Shown: positions 20,301-29,590 of the stretch, piece by piece
Layout of the letters: every line of letters begins with the position of its first letter
How positions within the stretch are numbered: position 1 is the stretch's first letter
Source of the DNA: Dyadobacter sp. 676
GTDB lineage: Bacteria > Bacteroidota > Bacteroidia > Cytophagales > Spirosomataceae
Length of the DNA: 64,000 bases
Assembly (NCBI RefSeq): GCF_040448675.1
Contig: NZ_CP159289.1
Span: forward strand, 3,827,001-3,891,000
Reading direction: 5' to 3'
Notes under the pieces: model-generated
The model's database searches: none
The model's input: the letters and a program-made list of their open reading frames with translations, nothing else
Told to the model about the DNA's origin: nothing
Translations under genes and position numbers: made by a program

Positions 20301-22320
20301 CGATATTACGGTCGTTCATATTTGCCGAAATATGGGCCAGGCCGTGGTCGATATCGCCTTTCAATTTCAGGTTCTGATAAACATACCCTTTGATATCGGC
20401 GCTTTCGATATTTCCGTCGAGCCGCGCTTTCATGGTTTTGGGCGCATAACCGACTCCTTCCACGTCGGTACGGAGCGTCAGCTTGCCCATTTCCGATGCC
20501 GGCTGTTTCATGAGTTTGCCCAGGTCGAATTCCGAGAACGTTAGTGTACCATTGTATTGGGCGCGGAGGCTGTCGGTAATATTTTTGAGATTTCCCGAGA
20601 ATGTTCCCGATCCGAAAGAACTGTTGATGGTGGTGGTCAGGGTAAGATCCTCCATAGAGCCATTCACCTTGCCCGAAATCTTGATTGCATCCGGTAATTC
20701 AATGGAAGCCGGAACCGTGCTGTCGGGCAACATTTTAAGCAAATCGGCTTTGGTGGAAGAAATCTCACCGATATTCAGGTCCATTGCCAGTTTTTCAGCG
20801 TCGGGGAGGCCACGCAGGCGGCCGTCGGCAATGAGAACGGTGCCGTCGAGCATGGTAAACTTCGCTTTCGAGATCAGCATATCGTCCACCGATCCGGTTA
20901 TTTGCCCGGTACCGTTCACCACGCCGTTGGGCTCCTTGTCGAACGGGGGTGTCTGCGCGAGATCGGGCGCGAGCAGGAGAATGTCGGCAAATGCAATGCG
21001 GCTGTCGGTAAGGCGTAGTTTGAGTTTGACTTTGCCGATATCGTTTGTGAGCTGGTCCAGGTTCTTATAGCGCAGGCTCAATTCGTCGCGCAATAGGGTA
21101 TTAGGTGTTTTTAAATATAGATTGCGGAGGTAGGTTTCCTGGTTGCCATAGGCAAAATCGGTACGGAATGCGTCGAGACGGAAGCCGCTTTTGTCTTTAA
21201 ACGCAGCCGATTTCAATGTGCCCGCGATGTTTTCCGGGGAGAAGAGAAAATCCTGCAAATACACATTCAGGTCTTTGATGTCGAGGTGTGCGTAATCCAG
21301 GCCTTTGGGTACGGCGGGGGAATTGAAGTCGTCATAACGAATGTCGTTATCCGCAAGTTTGATTTCCCCGACCTTGACAAACCAGCCTGGCGCCTCGGGC
21401 GCAGTGGCGGCCGTATCCTTCTTTTCCGGGGCCGGCTTGGGCATTTTGGCAAATTCCGCGAACAGCGACATTTTTTCCAGCGACACGTTGCGGACGTCCA
21501 CACGCTGGCTGCCCATGTAAATATTGTTCACATGCCCCGCCAGTTTCCCGACGGTCAGGCCGTTTTTCAATCCCGAAGTTTCATCGTCGAATTGCCATTT
21601 AAACTGTTGAATATCGATGTCGCCCACCTTAATATCCAGCGAGTCGGCCGGATCGGGTTCCGGGCCGGCGGCTGCAACTTTCAGTGCCTTGTACATCCTC
21701 AGTTTCACCTCACTGTTATGCAATGCGGTGCTGGTGAGGTGATACCGGGAAATGGTGGGGTTGAACTTATCGAATTTCACCACCGCGGAATCGATATTTC
21801 CCGAAGCGTCGGTGCCGATAACTGCATCGCGGTACGAGAACCGGACTTTTTTCAGCGAAATCTGGTCGAGCCGCATTTTAAGCGGTTTTGAAGGGGTGGT
21901 GTCGACCTCGGTCGTATCGGTGCCGGCAAATGCATCGACGATAAACTGGAAATTAAAGACGGTATCCGGCAAAACGCGGCTGATATTGGCGTTCACGTCT
22001 TCCAGTTCCACCTTGTTGATACCGATGTCGCCTTTGATGAGGCCATACATGTCGAGGTCCACATACAGGCGCTTGCCCGCAACGAGCGTGTCGCCATGCA
22101 AATCTTCGAAATAAACGCCTTCCAGCAATACCCAGTCGGGAATATCGAACCGTACTTTTTCGATATTAACCTTGGTTTTCAGCTTTTTACGCAAAAAAGA
22201 ATTTGCCTGGGACGTTAAAAAATTCTGGCCGAACGGTGTCTGGATGCCCCAGATCAACACGCCAACCAGAATCAATACTGTCAGGATTATTATGGCCAAT
22301 ACTTTCAGTGCTTTCTTCAT
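17385..22320 (-). CDS. tamB: Translocation and assembly module protein TamB, frame-broken near 17751-17757
   Basis: The reconstructed length is 1644 residues. It has one N-terminal membrane helix (about 5-25), an AsmA-like start (TPFGQNFLTSQANSFLRKKL), a long beta-helical groove of repeated short strands, and a C-terminal DUF490 domain. The long frame stops at 17743 as LNNLASRPH. Skipping one base near 17754 continues as LNNLASDLIKGVDLNIGLNS and reads on to 17385, ending QRNEK. TamB spans the periplasm and is thought to help insert outer membrane proteins or move lipids to the outer membrane. The gene is immediately upstream of, and overlaps, tamA. Confidence 0.87.
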
Positions 22321-22425
22321 CCCTGGCTGTTTTCCGCCCTGGCTGTTATGAGGGCGTTGAAAAATCTGGTTTATTGAACCCGAGGGCCCTGTGCGCCCTC
22401 CGTCCCGTGGGGCAATGGCCCCGGA

Positions 22426-23136
22426 TTATCTTTTGAACAGTTCGACGTTTACATTTTCATTGACGGTCAGCGCCGACTTGATCGTAACCGGCTTTTTATC
22501 TGCACTGCTCAGTTCAACAAGCTTGGTCGGGTACAAAATACCGTACGCGGATTTTGCGTAATCTGACAGGTCGGTGGTCGTTTCAACACCCGCCTCCAAG
22601 CTTTTCACACGCACGAGCAGTCCCGATTTCGCATCGAAATAGAGGTTGTATTTGACGCCTTTTCCCTGTAATTCAACATTATTGACCTGGGCGCCATTGA
22701 GCGTTTCGGTCCCGACGGTCGTCGCTATCAGTCCGCGGTTTTTATAATTGATAAACGGGGCAAGGTTGTCGTAGAGCTCCTGGCGCATATTCTGCTGTTC
22801 GGCCTGACTTAGATCCTTTACATCCACTCTCTGCCCGATTGGCACCTTGAGCCAGCCCTGGTCGCCCTTTACGGTGTACACAAAGCTGCGTTTCATGATG
22901 GTTTTGTTCTTATATATCGACTGTTCGGGAATGGATGCGGTAATCACGGCATCGTAGGGAGTTGCGGCAGCGGCGGAATAGCTCCTTTTCAGTGTGTATG
23001 ATTTCACACCGTCCCACAGCGCTTTGCCCCCCGTTGCTTTATAGAACTGCGAAAATATGGAGTCGGCGGGCAGTTTTTGTGCATAAGAGCCAGCCGATAA
23101 CAATAGCAGCGCGGCCAGCATTTTGAGCTTTTTCAT
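22426..23136 (-). CDS. LolA-like outer membrane lipoprotein-sorting family protein
   Basis: 236 residues with a signal peptide (MKKLKMLAALLLLSAGSYAQ). The mature part starts with an amphipathic segment (LPADSIFSQFYKATGGKALW) and alternates beta strands with K/D-rich turns, ending VNENVNVELFKR. This resembles the LolA/VioE-type half-barrel proteins common in Bacteroidota. It probably binds a lipid or lipoprotein in the periplasm, but the substrate is unknown. It is 105 bases upstream of tamB on the same strand, so a role in envelope assembly is a reasonable inference. The short gap contains GC-rich inverted repeats (22382-22400, 22409-22422) of unknown use. Confidence 0.6.
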   Translation of the reverse strand: MKKLKMLAALLLLSAGSYAQKLPADSIFSQFYKATGGKALWDGVKSYTLKRSYSAAAATPYDAVITASIPEQSIYKNKTIMKRSFVYTVKGDQGWLKVPIGQRVDVKDLSQAEQQNMRQELYDNLAPFINYKNRGLIATTVGTETLNGAQVNNVELQGKGVKYNLYFDAKSGLLVRVKSLEAGVETTTDLSDYAKSAYGILYPTKLVELSSADKKPVTIKSALTVNENVNVELFKR

Positions 23137-23339
23137 CTGTGTAAAAGTTTGTGTTTAAATTTTTCGGACCTGTTCCAAAACCCGGTTTTTAGACCACGTC
23201 ACATGTTCGGGGTTTAAATAAGCAAATTTAATCGACTCCTGCGCGAGCTATTTGCAAAAACCGTTCCATGCCGGCCGGCATTGTGCGGAACATGTCTGCA
23301 ATAGCCCTGTTTTGGAAGTTTGAAACTGCTTGTAAATGA

Positions 23340-23368
23340 AAAGGAAGGGCCGAACCGGCTCTTCCTTT
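23340..23368 (-). terminator. Terminator after the TonB-type receptor
   Basis: AAAGGAAG (23340-23347) pairs with CTTCCTTT (23361-23368), with extra GCCG/CGGC pairing inside. The minus-strand tail is TTTTCATTT. Confidence 0.65.
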
Positions 23369-23397
23369 CACATATATTAACAATTTGAGACGGTCGG

Positions 23398-25827
23398 TCA
23401 GGCGTCGTCGCCGCTTGCGGAAATTTTACCGAACCTGTATTGGAATGTCACATTCACCAGCCTGTTCGTCTGGTGCCAGTTTGACGCTTGCGAATAGGTA
23501 TCCGTGCTCAACTGACTTTTATAATTTCGGGAAAGGAAAATATCCTGTACATTAAACGAAATCGTGGCTTTCTTTTCCAGCAGGTCCTTGCGGATACCCA
23601 TATTAGCGATGAAAACGCCGTCGCGCGTGCCTTGTGCGATAGCCCGCGGGCCTTCGTAATTCACATAAGCGGATGCGCGGAAATCCGCAGGGAGCGTAAT
23701 GAATGCATTCAGGTTACCCGAGTAGCTCCACGTCCGGTTATCGATCTGGGCTACCGCCGAAACGACCTCGCTGCGGAACACCCTTCCGCTGCCATTGATT
23801 TTCAGCACATCGCCGAAGAGCTTCTGGGAAAAATCGGTTTCGAAGCCGTACGACAATTCGCGGCCGACATTGTCATAGCGGGTGAGTGAAACGCCCGCCT
23901 CGTCGATTGTGCGGATCTGCGTGATCGCATTGTTCGAATAGTCCATGAACAGCGAGGGCCCCCAGCCACCATTGGCTTCGTAATTGGAATAGCCCATTTC
24001 TGCCTTGTGGGTAAACTCAGGGCGCAGGTTCGGGTTGCCCGTCCTGATGTTACGTGGATCCGAAACATCGGTGAACGGGTTGAGCCAGTCGGCCTCCGGG
24101 CGCTGCACGCGACGGCTGTAATTGAGTTTCACCTGCGACGACTCGCCAAGTTTGCGGGTTATCGCCAGGGACGGCACCAACGTCAGAAAATGTACGCTGA
24201 ACTCCTGGTTCCGGCTGATCTGGTTAATATCCTGGTTGTAGTCGGTCACACGCAAACCGGCCCTAAGCCCCCACAGATCGGTTTTTTGCGAGAATGTCAT
24301 GAAGCCGGTGTAAGTGGCATCTTTGTAGCCGAAAACATTGCTGATGTTATTATCAAAAAGATAGGCGCCCGTTTCGCGGTCGAGGTTATAGAATGCGTTG
24401 GTATTGTCGTTCGAGCTTGTGCGTGAGCGCACGCCGGCTTCCAGCGTTGCCTTGGGGGTAATTGGCCAGGTGTAGTCCGCATTGAGGAACAGCGAGTGGC
24501 GGTTGTTATCGCGGAGGTTCTGCTGGTTGCGCATGAGGCTGTCGATCGTGCTCTCCTGCGTAAAGTACGATTCACCGTCCGACCCGCCGAGCGAGTAGCT
24601 CGAATTGAAATTGAGCTGATGGTCTTTTTCGGCAAATTTAAGTCTGTAATCCAGATTGAAATTGACATTTTCGCCGTTGCCTTTGCTGTTATTGAGGCGC
24701 CGGAAGGTTTCCGAAACGATCCCCGAAGCCAGCGTCGTTTCGTTAAGAATATTACTATAATTGCGGCTGTTGTCCCGTGAATAGTTCACACCGGCTTCGA
24801 TCGAGTTTTTGTCGTTGAAATCGTAGTTGACACCTACGCGGCCGAATGCGTTTTTACCCTTGTTACCACCCGTACCGTCCTGTTGCAGGTGCGAGGTCGA
24901 TTCCGTGACGAAGTTATCGCGGCTCAATGCCCGTTCCCAGGTCATGGCGCGGGTTTGGCCGCTGAGGGACGCATTCAAACCGAATTTTCCGACCTTATAG
25001 CTCAAGTTCCCCGACGCCGCATTGTTGTTTCTGTTACCAATGCTTAACCGCGCACCGCCGTTCATACCGCGGATTTTCGTCTTTTTGGTAATAATATCGA
25101 TTACTCCCGACGCGCCTTCGCCTTCATATTTGGCCGATGGCGTCGTCATGACATCGATGCGCTCGATGAGGTTTGCCGGGAAAGATTGCAGGATCGTAGG
25201 CAGGTCGCTGCCATAAAGGTTGGAAGGCTTGCCGTCGATAAGGACCACCACATTGCCTTTCCCGCGGACTTGCGGGTTACCGTTTTCGTCGAGGGAAACC
25301 GCCGGTACTTTTTCGAGCAGGTCGCTCACGTTATTACTCGTCGCGAGCATATCCTTGCCGATATTGACGATCTTTTTATCGATATCGTCCACGATCATCG
25401 TTTTTTCTCCCTTCACCACCACTTCCGCCAGCTTTTGTGCTTCCGGGACGAGCGTAATGCTTCCCAGGTCGAGCAGGCCGACTTCCGCCGCTACTTTGAT
25501 ATTCGGGCGATAGAGGGTTTGGTAACCCATATTGGTCACGCGGAGAAGGTAGTTCCCGGGTGTCACGTTCGCGATCGCAAACACACCGTTCTCATCGGCC
25601 ACCGCACCATTGGCCAGCGACGAATCTTTGGGCGCGAGTAACGCAATGGTAGCAAACGCAACGCCGGCGTTGCCGGGTGCTTCCACGATTTTGCCCACAA
25701 GCTTGCCGCCGTCGACGCGCTGCGATTTTGTAACTTTCACAGGAAAGGCACGACCGTCGGGATTTGCAAGAAGGAGTTGAGTTGGTAAAATTAACGCAAT
25801 ACTGTTAAGAAACAGGGTCCTTTTCAC
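23398..25827 (-). CDS. TonB-dependent receptor-like outer membrane protein (OMP_b-brl_3 type)
   Basis: 809 residues. A signal peptide (about 1-22) and a carboxypeptidase-D regulatory-like domain (about 42-125; GKIVEAPGNAGVAFATIALL, then GNYLLRVTNMGYQTL) come first. The plug domain follows (about 140-255; LLEKVPAVSLDENGNPQVRG, LIERIDVMTTPSAKYEGEGA). The C-terminal ~550 residues form the beta-barrel (VKLNYSRRVQRPEADWLNPF, TGNPNLRPEF). The protein is shorter than SusC-type transporters and has no SusD partner nearby, so it is unlikely to be a SusCD glycan importer. Its ligand is unknown. It is divergent from the GH20 gene across a 247-base AT-rich gap. Confidence 0.88.
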   Translation of the reverse strand: MKRTLFLNSIALILPTQLLLANPDGRAFPVKVTKSQRVDGGKLVGKIVEAPGNAGVAFATIALLAPKDSSLANGAVADENGVFAIANVTPGNYLLRVTNMGYQTLYRPNIKVAAEVGLLDLGSITLVPEAQKLAEVVVKGEKTMIVDDIDKKIVNIGKDMLATSNNVSDLLEKVPAVSLDENGNPQVRGKGNVVVLIDGKPSNLYGSDLPTILQSFPANLIERIDVMTTPSAKYEGEGASGVIDIITKKTKIRGMNGGARLSIGNRNNNAASGNLSYKVGKFGLNASLSGQTRAMTWERALSRDNFVTESTSHLQQDGTGGNKGKNAFGRVGVNYDFNDKNSIEAGVNYSRDNSRNYSNILNETTLASGIVSETFRRLNNSKGNGENVNFNLDYRLKFAEKDHQLNFNSSYSLGGSDGESYFTQESTIDSLMRNQQNLRDNNRHSLFLNADYTWPITPKATLEAGVRSRTSSNDNTNAFYNLDRETGAYLFDNNISNVFGYKDATYTGFMTFSQKTDLWGLRAGLRVTDYNQDINQISRNQEFSVHFLTLVPSLAITRKLGESSQVKLNYSRRVQRPEADWLNPFTDVSDPRNIRTGNPNLRPEFTHKAEMGYSNYEANGGWGPSLFMDYSNNAITQIRTIDEAGVSLTRYDNVGRELSYGFETDFSQKLFGDVLKINGSGRVFRSEVVSAVAQIDNRTWSYSGNLNAFITLPADFRASAYVNYEGPRAIAQGTRDGVFIANMGIRKDLLEKKATISFNVQDIFLSRNYKSQLSTDTYSQASNWHQTNRLVNVTFQYRFGKISASGDDA

Positions 25828-26074
25828 GGGTATAGGATTTTAGATTTTACTAGGAGTTAAGTTTGACAGACAGGCTGATAGCGTGTAGTTCAATGTAACA
25901 AAACCAAGTTGTAAAACTTTAAAAGGTGCAAAGTTACACTTAATACTGGTAACGTGCCCGTTTTTGAAATAATTACATAAAATTATAAAAAATTTAAGAA
26001 TCGCCGGATTTTACATGGGGAACAGGTTAATTTGCATCATTTTTAAATAATTTTAATAATCCGTTCCCTATTTT

Positions 26075-27703
26075 ATGAAAAGTTTCCTTTTCGGGCTGAT
26101 CTGTTGCGTGCTCGTGCACTCCGCATGGGCGCAGATCAACGTCATTCCCAAACCCACCAATGTCCTGACCGCTCAGGGTGCATGGTCTTTCAAAACCAAA
26201 ATGAAGATCGGCGCGCCTGCCGACGCACGGTGGGCACACGTCGCCGAAATGCTTGCAGCGCAACTGGGCAAAGCGACTGGCCGCACGCCTGTGGTTGCCA
26301 AGGGCAAAGGCGACATTTCATTCGTGGCATCTTCGGACGCCAGCCTTGGCGAGGAAGGTTACCGCTTGCTTTCGACCCCGAAAGGTGTCACCATTCAGGC
26401 CCAAACTGCCAAAGGTGCATTCTATGGAGTACAAACCCTGTTGCAACTGTTGCCCGCCGAGGTTTTTAGCGAGACACCGGTTGCCGGTGTGAAATGGGCC
26501 GTCCCCTATGTAACGATAAAAGACGTGCCCCGCTACGCCTATCGGGGGCTGATGCTGGACGTTTGCCGCCACTTCATGCCGGTCGAATTTGTCAAGAAAT
26601 ACATAGACCTGATCGCATTGCACAAGCAAAACCAGTTCCATTGGCACCTTACCGACGATCAGGGCTGGCGCATCGAGATTAAGAAATATCCGGAGCTGAA
26701 AACGATCAGTTCGAAACGTAAGGAGACTATGAAAGGTCATTATAAGGACCAGAAATACGATGGCATCCCGTATGAAGGTTTTTACACTCAGGAGGATATC
26801 CGGGAGGTGATCAAATATGCCGAAGAGCGGTTTGTGAACGTGATCCCCGAAATCGAGATGCCGGGCCATGCATTGGCCGCGCTGGCCGCTTACCCGCAGC
26901 TGGGCAACAATCCCGACAAAATTTATGAAGTGGGCACGAAATGGGGTGTTTATGACGACGTTTTCATGCCCCGCGAGGAAACGTTCAAGTTTCTGGAAGA
27001 CGTGCTCACGGAAGTGATCGATCTTTTTCCGGGCAAATACATCCATATCGGTGGCGACGAATGTCCGAAAGTTCAATGGAAAGAAAGCCGTTTTGCCCAG
27101 AACCTCATTCAGAAGGAAGGTTTGAAAGACGAGCATGGCCTGCAAAGCTATGTGATCAAGCGGATCGACAAGTTCATTACTTCGAAAGGCCGGAGGATGA
27201 TCGGCTGGGACGAAATCCTCGAAGGCGGCCTGTCGCCGAATGCAACGGTAATGAGCTGGCGTGGTATCGAGGGCGGTATCGCCGCTGCTAAAGAACGCCA
27301 TGACGTGATCATGACACCCGGCAACTTCTGCTACCTCGACCATTACCAGGCCGACGCCAAAACGCAGCCTATTGCCATCGGCGGCTTCACCGACCTCGCC
27401 GAGTCATACTCTTATGATCCGACACCGGCGGAATTGTCGGCCGACGAAGCGAAGCATATCCTCGGCGTGCAAGGCAACGTGTGGACCGAATACATGAAAA
27501 CGCCTGCCTACGTACAATATATGGTATGGCCCCGCGCCACTGCGTTGGCAGAAGTAGGTTGGACTTCGAAAGAAGGCAAGAACTTTGAAGATTTCAGCAA
27601 ACGCCTCGAAACCCACAAAAAACGCCTCGACTATCTGGGAGTGAACTACTTCGGCGCGCCTATTAATGGCAAGTTCGAGTATGTTTGGCCGGAGAAGATG
27701 TAA
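26075..27703 (+). CDS. Beta-N-acetylhexosaminidase, GH20
   Basis: 542 residues with a signal peptide (MKSFLFGLICCVLVHSAWAQ), so periplasmic or surface-located. The GH20b N-terminal domain (about 21-150) is followed by the GH20 barrel. Diagnostic motifs are FHWHLTDDQGWRIEIKKYP (about 189-207), EIEMPGHALAALAAYP, and the catalytic Asp-Glu pair in HIGGDECPK (about residue 327). The C-terminal tryptophan-rich segments (VMSWRGIEGG, VWTEYM) line the substrate pocket. It releases terminal GlcNAc or GalNAc from glycans such as chitin oligosaccharides or N-glycans. The sulfatase at 39 kb may act on similar amino-sugar glycans. Confidence 0.95.
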   Translation: MKSFLFGLICCVLVHSAWAQINVIPKPTNVLTAQGAWSFKTKMKIGAPADARWAHVAEMLAAQLGKATGRTPVVAKGKGDISFVASSDASLGEEGYRLLSTPKGVTIQAQTAKGAFYGVQTLLQLLPAEVFSETPVAGVKWAVPYVTIKDVPRYAYRGLMLDVCRHFMPVEFVKKYIDLIALHKQNQFHWHLTDDQGWRIEIKKYPELKTISSKRKETMKGHYKDQKYDGIPYEGFYTQEDIREVIKYAEERFVNVIPEIEMPGHALAALAAYPQLGNNPDKIYEVGTKWGVYDDVFMPREETFKFLEDVLTEVIDLFPGKYIHIGGDECPKVQWKESRFAQNLIQKEGLKDEHGLQSYVIKRIDKFITSKGRRMIGWDEILEGGLSPNATVMSWRGIEGGIAAAKERHDVIMTPGNFCYLDHYQADAKTQPIAIGGFTDLAESYSYDPTPAELSADEAKHILGVQGNVWTEYMKTPAYVQYMVWPRATALAEVGWTSKEGKNFEDFSKRLETHKKRLDYLGVNYFGAPINGKFEYVWPEKM

Positions 27704-27728
27704 GGCATGTATTTTGAAAATCAATAAG

Positions 27729-27755
27729 AGCATCCTGCAAATGGGTGCTTTTATT
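27729..27755 (+). terminator. Terminator after the GH20 gene
   Basis: AGCATCC (27729-27735) pairs with GGGTGCT (27743-27749), with one G-T pair, and is followed by TTTATT. Confidence 0.6.
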
Positions 27756-27799
27756 GTTTAATGAATATGCCGATATTTACTTTCGATTGATTTTGGGAC

Positions 27800-28013
27800 A
27801 TGAAAACGAAGAAGAGAATAATTACCATTTATAAAAATCTCGACGATCCGTATGTAGATGCGATGCGAGCGGGAAAGACGGAGAGCCCAAGCGAACGCTT
27901 CGAGAAATTTTTTCAAGTTCAAAGGCAGTTTCAGCATTTTACTGGACGGGGTGGGCCTGCCGGTGATCGGAAAATTACAATCAGAAAAGCAGAATGGATT
28001 TAGAAAACTATGA
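27800..28013 (+). CDS. Small protein of a nucleotidyltransferase-fold gene pair, frame-broken at 27908-27913
   Basis: The start MKTKKRIITIYKNLDDPYVD is clear. As sequenced, the frame runs to 28003 with an unlikely C terminus. Removing one T from the T6 run gives FEKFFKFKGSFSILLDGVGL and an end at the TGA at 28013, 70 residues in all, which overlaps the next start by 20 bases. The protein is basic at its N terminus and not membrane-bound. Its family is not recognised. The overlap and position suggest it is the partner of the downstream nucleotidyltransferase-like protein, possibly an antitoxin-like or regulatory subunit, but that is inference. Confidence 0.5.
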
Positions 28014-28466
28014 ATTCCTGCAATTCACAAAGTGCGCACACCTGACAAAATTAGAATATCTGGTTGTTGGTGGATTTGCAATTATTTAAATGGTATGAAC
28101 CGCTCGACGAACGATGTTGACATCTGGATTAACCCGACCCAGGAAAATGGCGAGCGATTAATAGCGGTTTTTAAATGTATGGATTTGGATGAAAGCGAAA
28201 TTTTTAAACTGGAACAACTAGACTTTACCCAGCCACAGGTCTTTGGTTTTAACGGTGAGTTGGATATCGTTACGAGGATCCATCGAAACTTTGACTTCAA
28301 CGAAGTGTTTGGCAGATCGAGAAGTTTTGTAAACAAAGAAGGCTCGTTGATTTATTTCCTCGATCTGAATGATTTACGTGAGCTAAAAGTGCTTGCCCGA
28401 AGACCACAGGACCTTCGGGACGTGGTCATGATCGATGACTTTCTCAAGCTCGACGAACAAAAATAA
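27994..28466 (+). CDS. Nucleotidyltransferase-superfamily protein (DUF6036/AbiEii-like), frame-broken at 28081-28087
   Basis: The reconstructed length is 157 residues. The start [20 protein letters not shown] reaches GGFAI and then meets a stop at 28087 as sequenced. Adding one T gives [20 protein letters not shown], which is the nucleotidyltransferase motif (GG, a conserved Arg, then D-x-D) shared with DUF6036, MNT and AbiEii proteins. The remaining frame reads cleanly to [20 protein letters not shown], also typical of this group. It is the only break in the window that needs an added base. Such proteins often occur in two-gene toxin-antitoxin-like modules, and the role here is unproven. Confidence 0.6.
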
Positions 28467-28516
28467 AATTCCCCCGTCTCCCTCACCCTTCCTGCGAAAC
28501 ATTCTATTTTTGCAGG

Positions 28517-29548
28517 ATGTATAAGATTCTGATCTCCCCTATACTTTTCCTGTTTGACGCCGAGCGCATTCACCATTTTGTGTGCGAGGCATTGCATTTC
28601 GCATTCAAAATTCCTTTTGTACCGCAGATCATGCGCGCGATGTACACCTACGAGCATCCCGATCTGGTACAGGAAGTAGCAGGTTTGCGGTTCCGCAATC
28701 CGGTAGGACTCGCGGCCGGATTCGATAAGAATGCCGAAATGGTGGACCAGCTGGAAGCATTGGGCTTTGGATATATCGAGATCGGGACGGTGACGCCGCG
28801 CCCGCAGCCGGGGAATGACAAGCCGCGCTTGTTTCGTCTCAAAAAGGATAAGGCATTGATCAACCGGATGGGCTTCAATAATAAAGGTGTTCAGGTAGCA
28901 GCCGCCAAGCTGGCAAAGCGGAAGTCGAAAATATTGGTAGGAGGAAATATTGGTAAAAATAAAGACACTCCCAACGAGCAGGCATTGAGCGACTACCTGA
29001 TCTGCTTTCGGGAGCTGTTTGATGTGGTCGACTATTTTGTGGTAAATGTGAGCTCCCCAAACACGCCGGGCTTGCGCGATTTGCAGGAAAAAGGGCCATT
29101 GACGGAAATACTGAAAGAACTGCAAACCAGAAACCGCGAAAAAGCCAACCCTAAACCGATCTTCCTTAAAATTGCGCCGGACCTGACCACCAGCCAATTG
29201 GACGATATTATCGACATTATAAAGGAAACGGGCATCGCAGGTGTGATCGCTACCAACACGACGATCAGTCGCGAAGGGCTTGTAACCGATTCGCAGGAAG
29301 TAGCGCAACTAGGGGCGGGCGGATTAAGCGGTGCACCGCTCACACATCGCTCAACGGAAGTAATTCGTTACATTTGTGAACAATCCAACCATGCTTTTCC
29401 CGTTATCGGAGTCGGCGGTATCGCCACTCCCGGAAACGCTTTGGAAAAAATAAATGCAGGCGCCGGCCTGATCCAGCTTTATACCGGCTTTATTTACGAA
29501 GGGCCCGGTGTGGTCAGCAGGATCTGCAAGGCATTGGTCAGGAAGTAA
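28517..29548 (+). CDS. pyrD: Dihydroorotate dehydrogenase (quinone), class 2
   Basis: 343 residues. The FMN enzyme oxidises dihydroorotate to orotate in pyrimidine synthesis and passes electrons to the quinone pool at the inner membrane. A class 2 N-terminal helical extension (about 1-45) precedes the barrel. Motifs are [56 protein letters not shown] with the catalytic serine, TNTT, and GVGGI for FMN phosphate. The gene precedes ftsK on the same strand with a 42-base gap. Confidence 0.97.
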   Translation: MYKILISPILFLFDAERIHHFVCEALHFAFKIPFVPQIMRAMYTYEHPDLVQEVAGLRFRNPVGLAAGFDKNAEMVDQLEALGFGYIEIGTVTPRPQPGNDKPRLFRLKKDKALINRMGFNNKGVQVAAAKLAKRKSKILVGGNIGKNKDTPNEQALSDYLICFRELFDVVDYFVVNVSSPNTPGLRDLQEKGPLTEILKELQTRNREKANPKPIFLKIAPDLTTSQLDDIIDIIKETGIAGVIATNTTISREGLVTDSQEVAQLGAGGLSGAPLTHRSTEVIRYICEQSNHAFPVIGVGGIATPGNALEKINAGAGLIQLYTGFIYEGPGVVSRICKALVRK

Positions 29549-29590
29549 ATCAGAAACACAGCACTTCACGCATTCCCGGAATTGAAATAA

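Noticed and set aside
26318..27343. 341-codon open frame on the minus strand opposite the GH20 gene
   Set aside because: It is antisense to a clear GH20 catalytic domain, has no recognisable domain and is rich in His/Phe as expected from a shadow frame.
28352..29308. 318-codon minus-strand frame opposite pyrD
   Set aside because: pyrD carries all class 2 dihydroorotate dehydrogenase motifs; the reverse frame is a codon-bias shadow.
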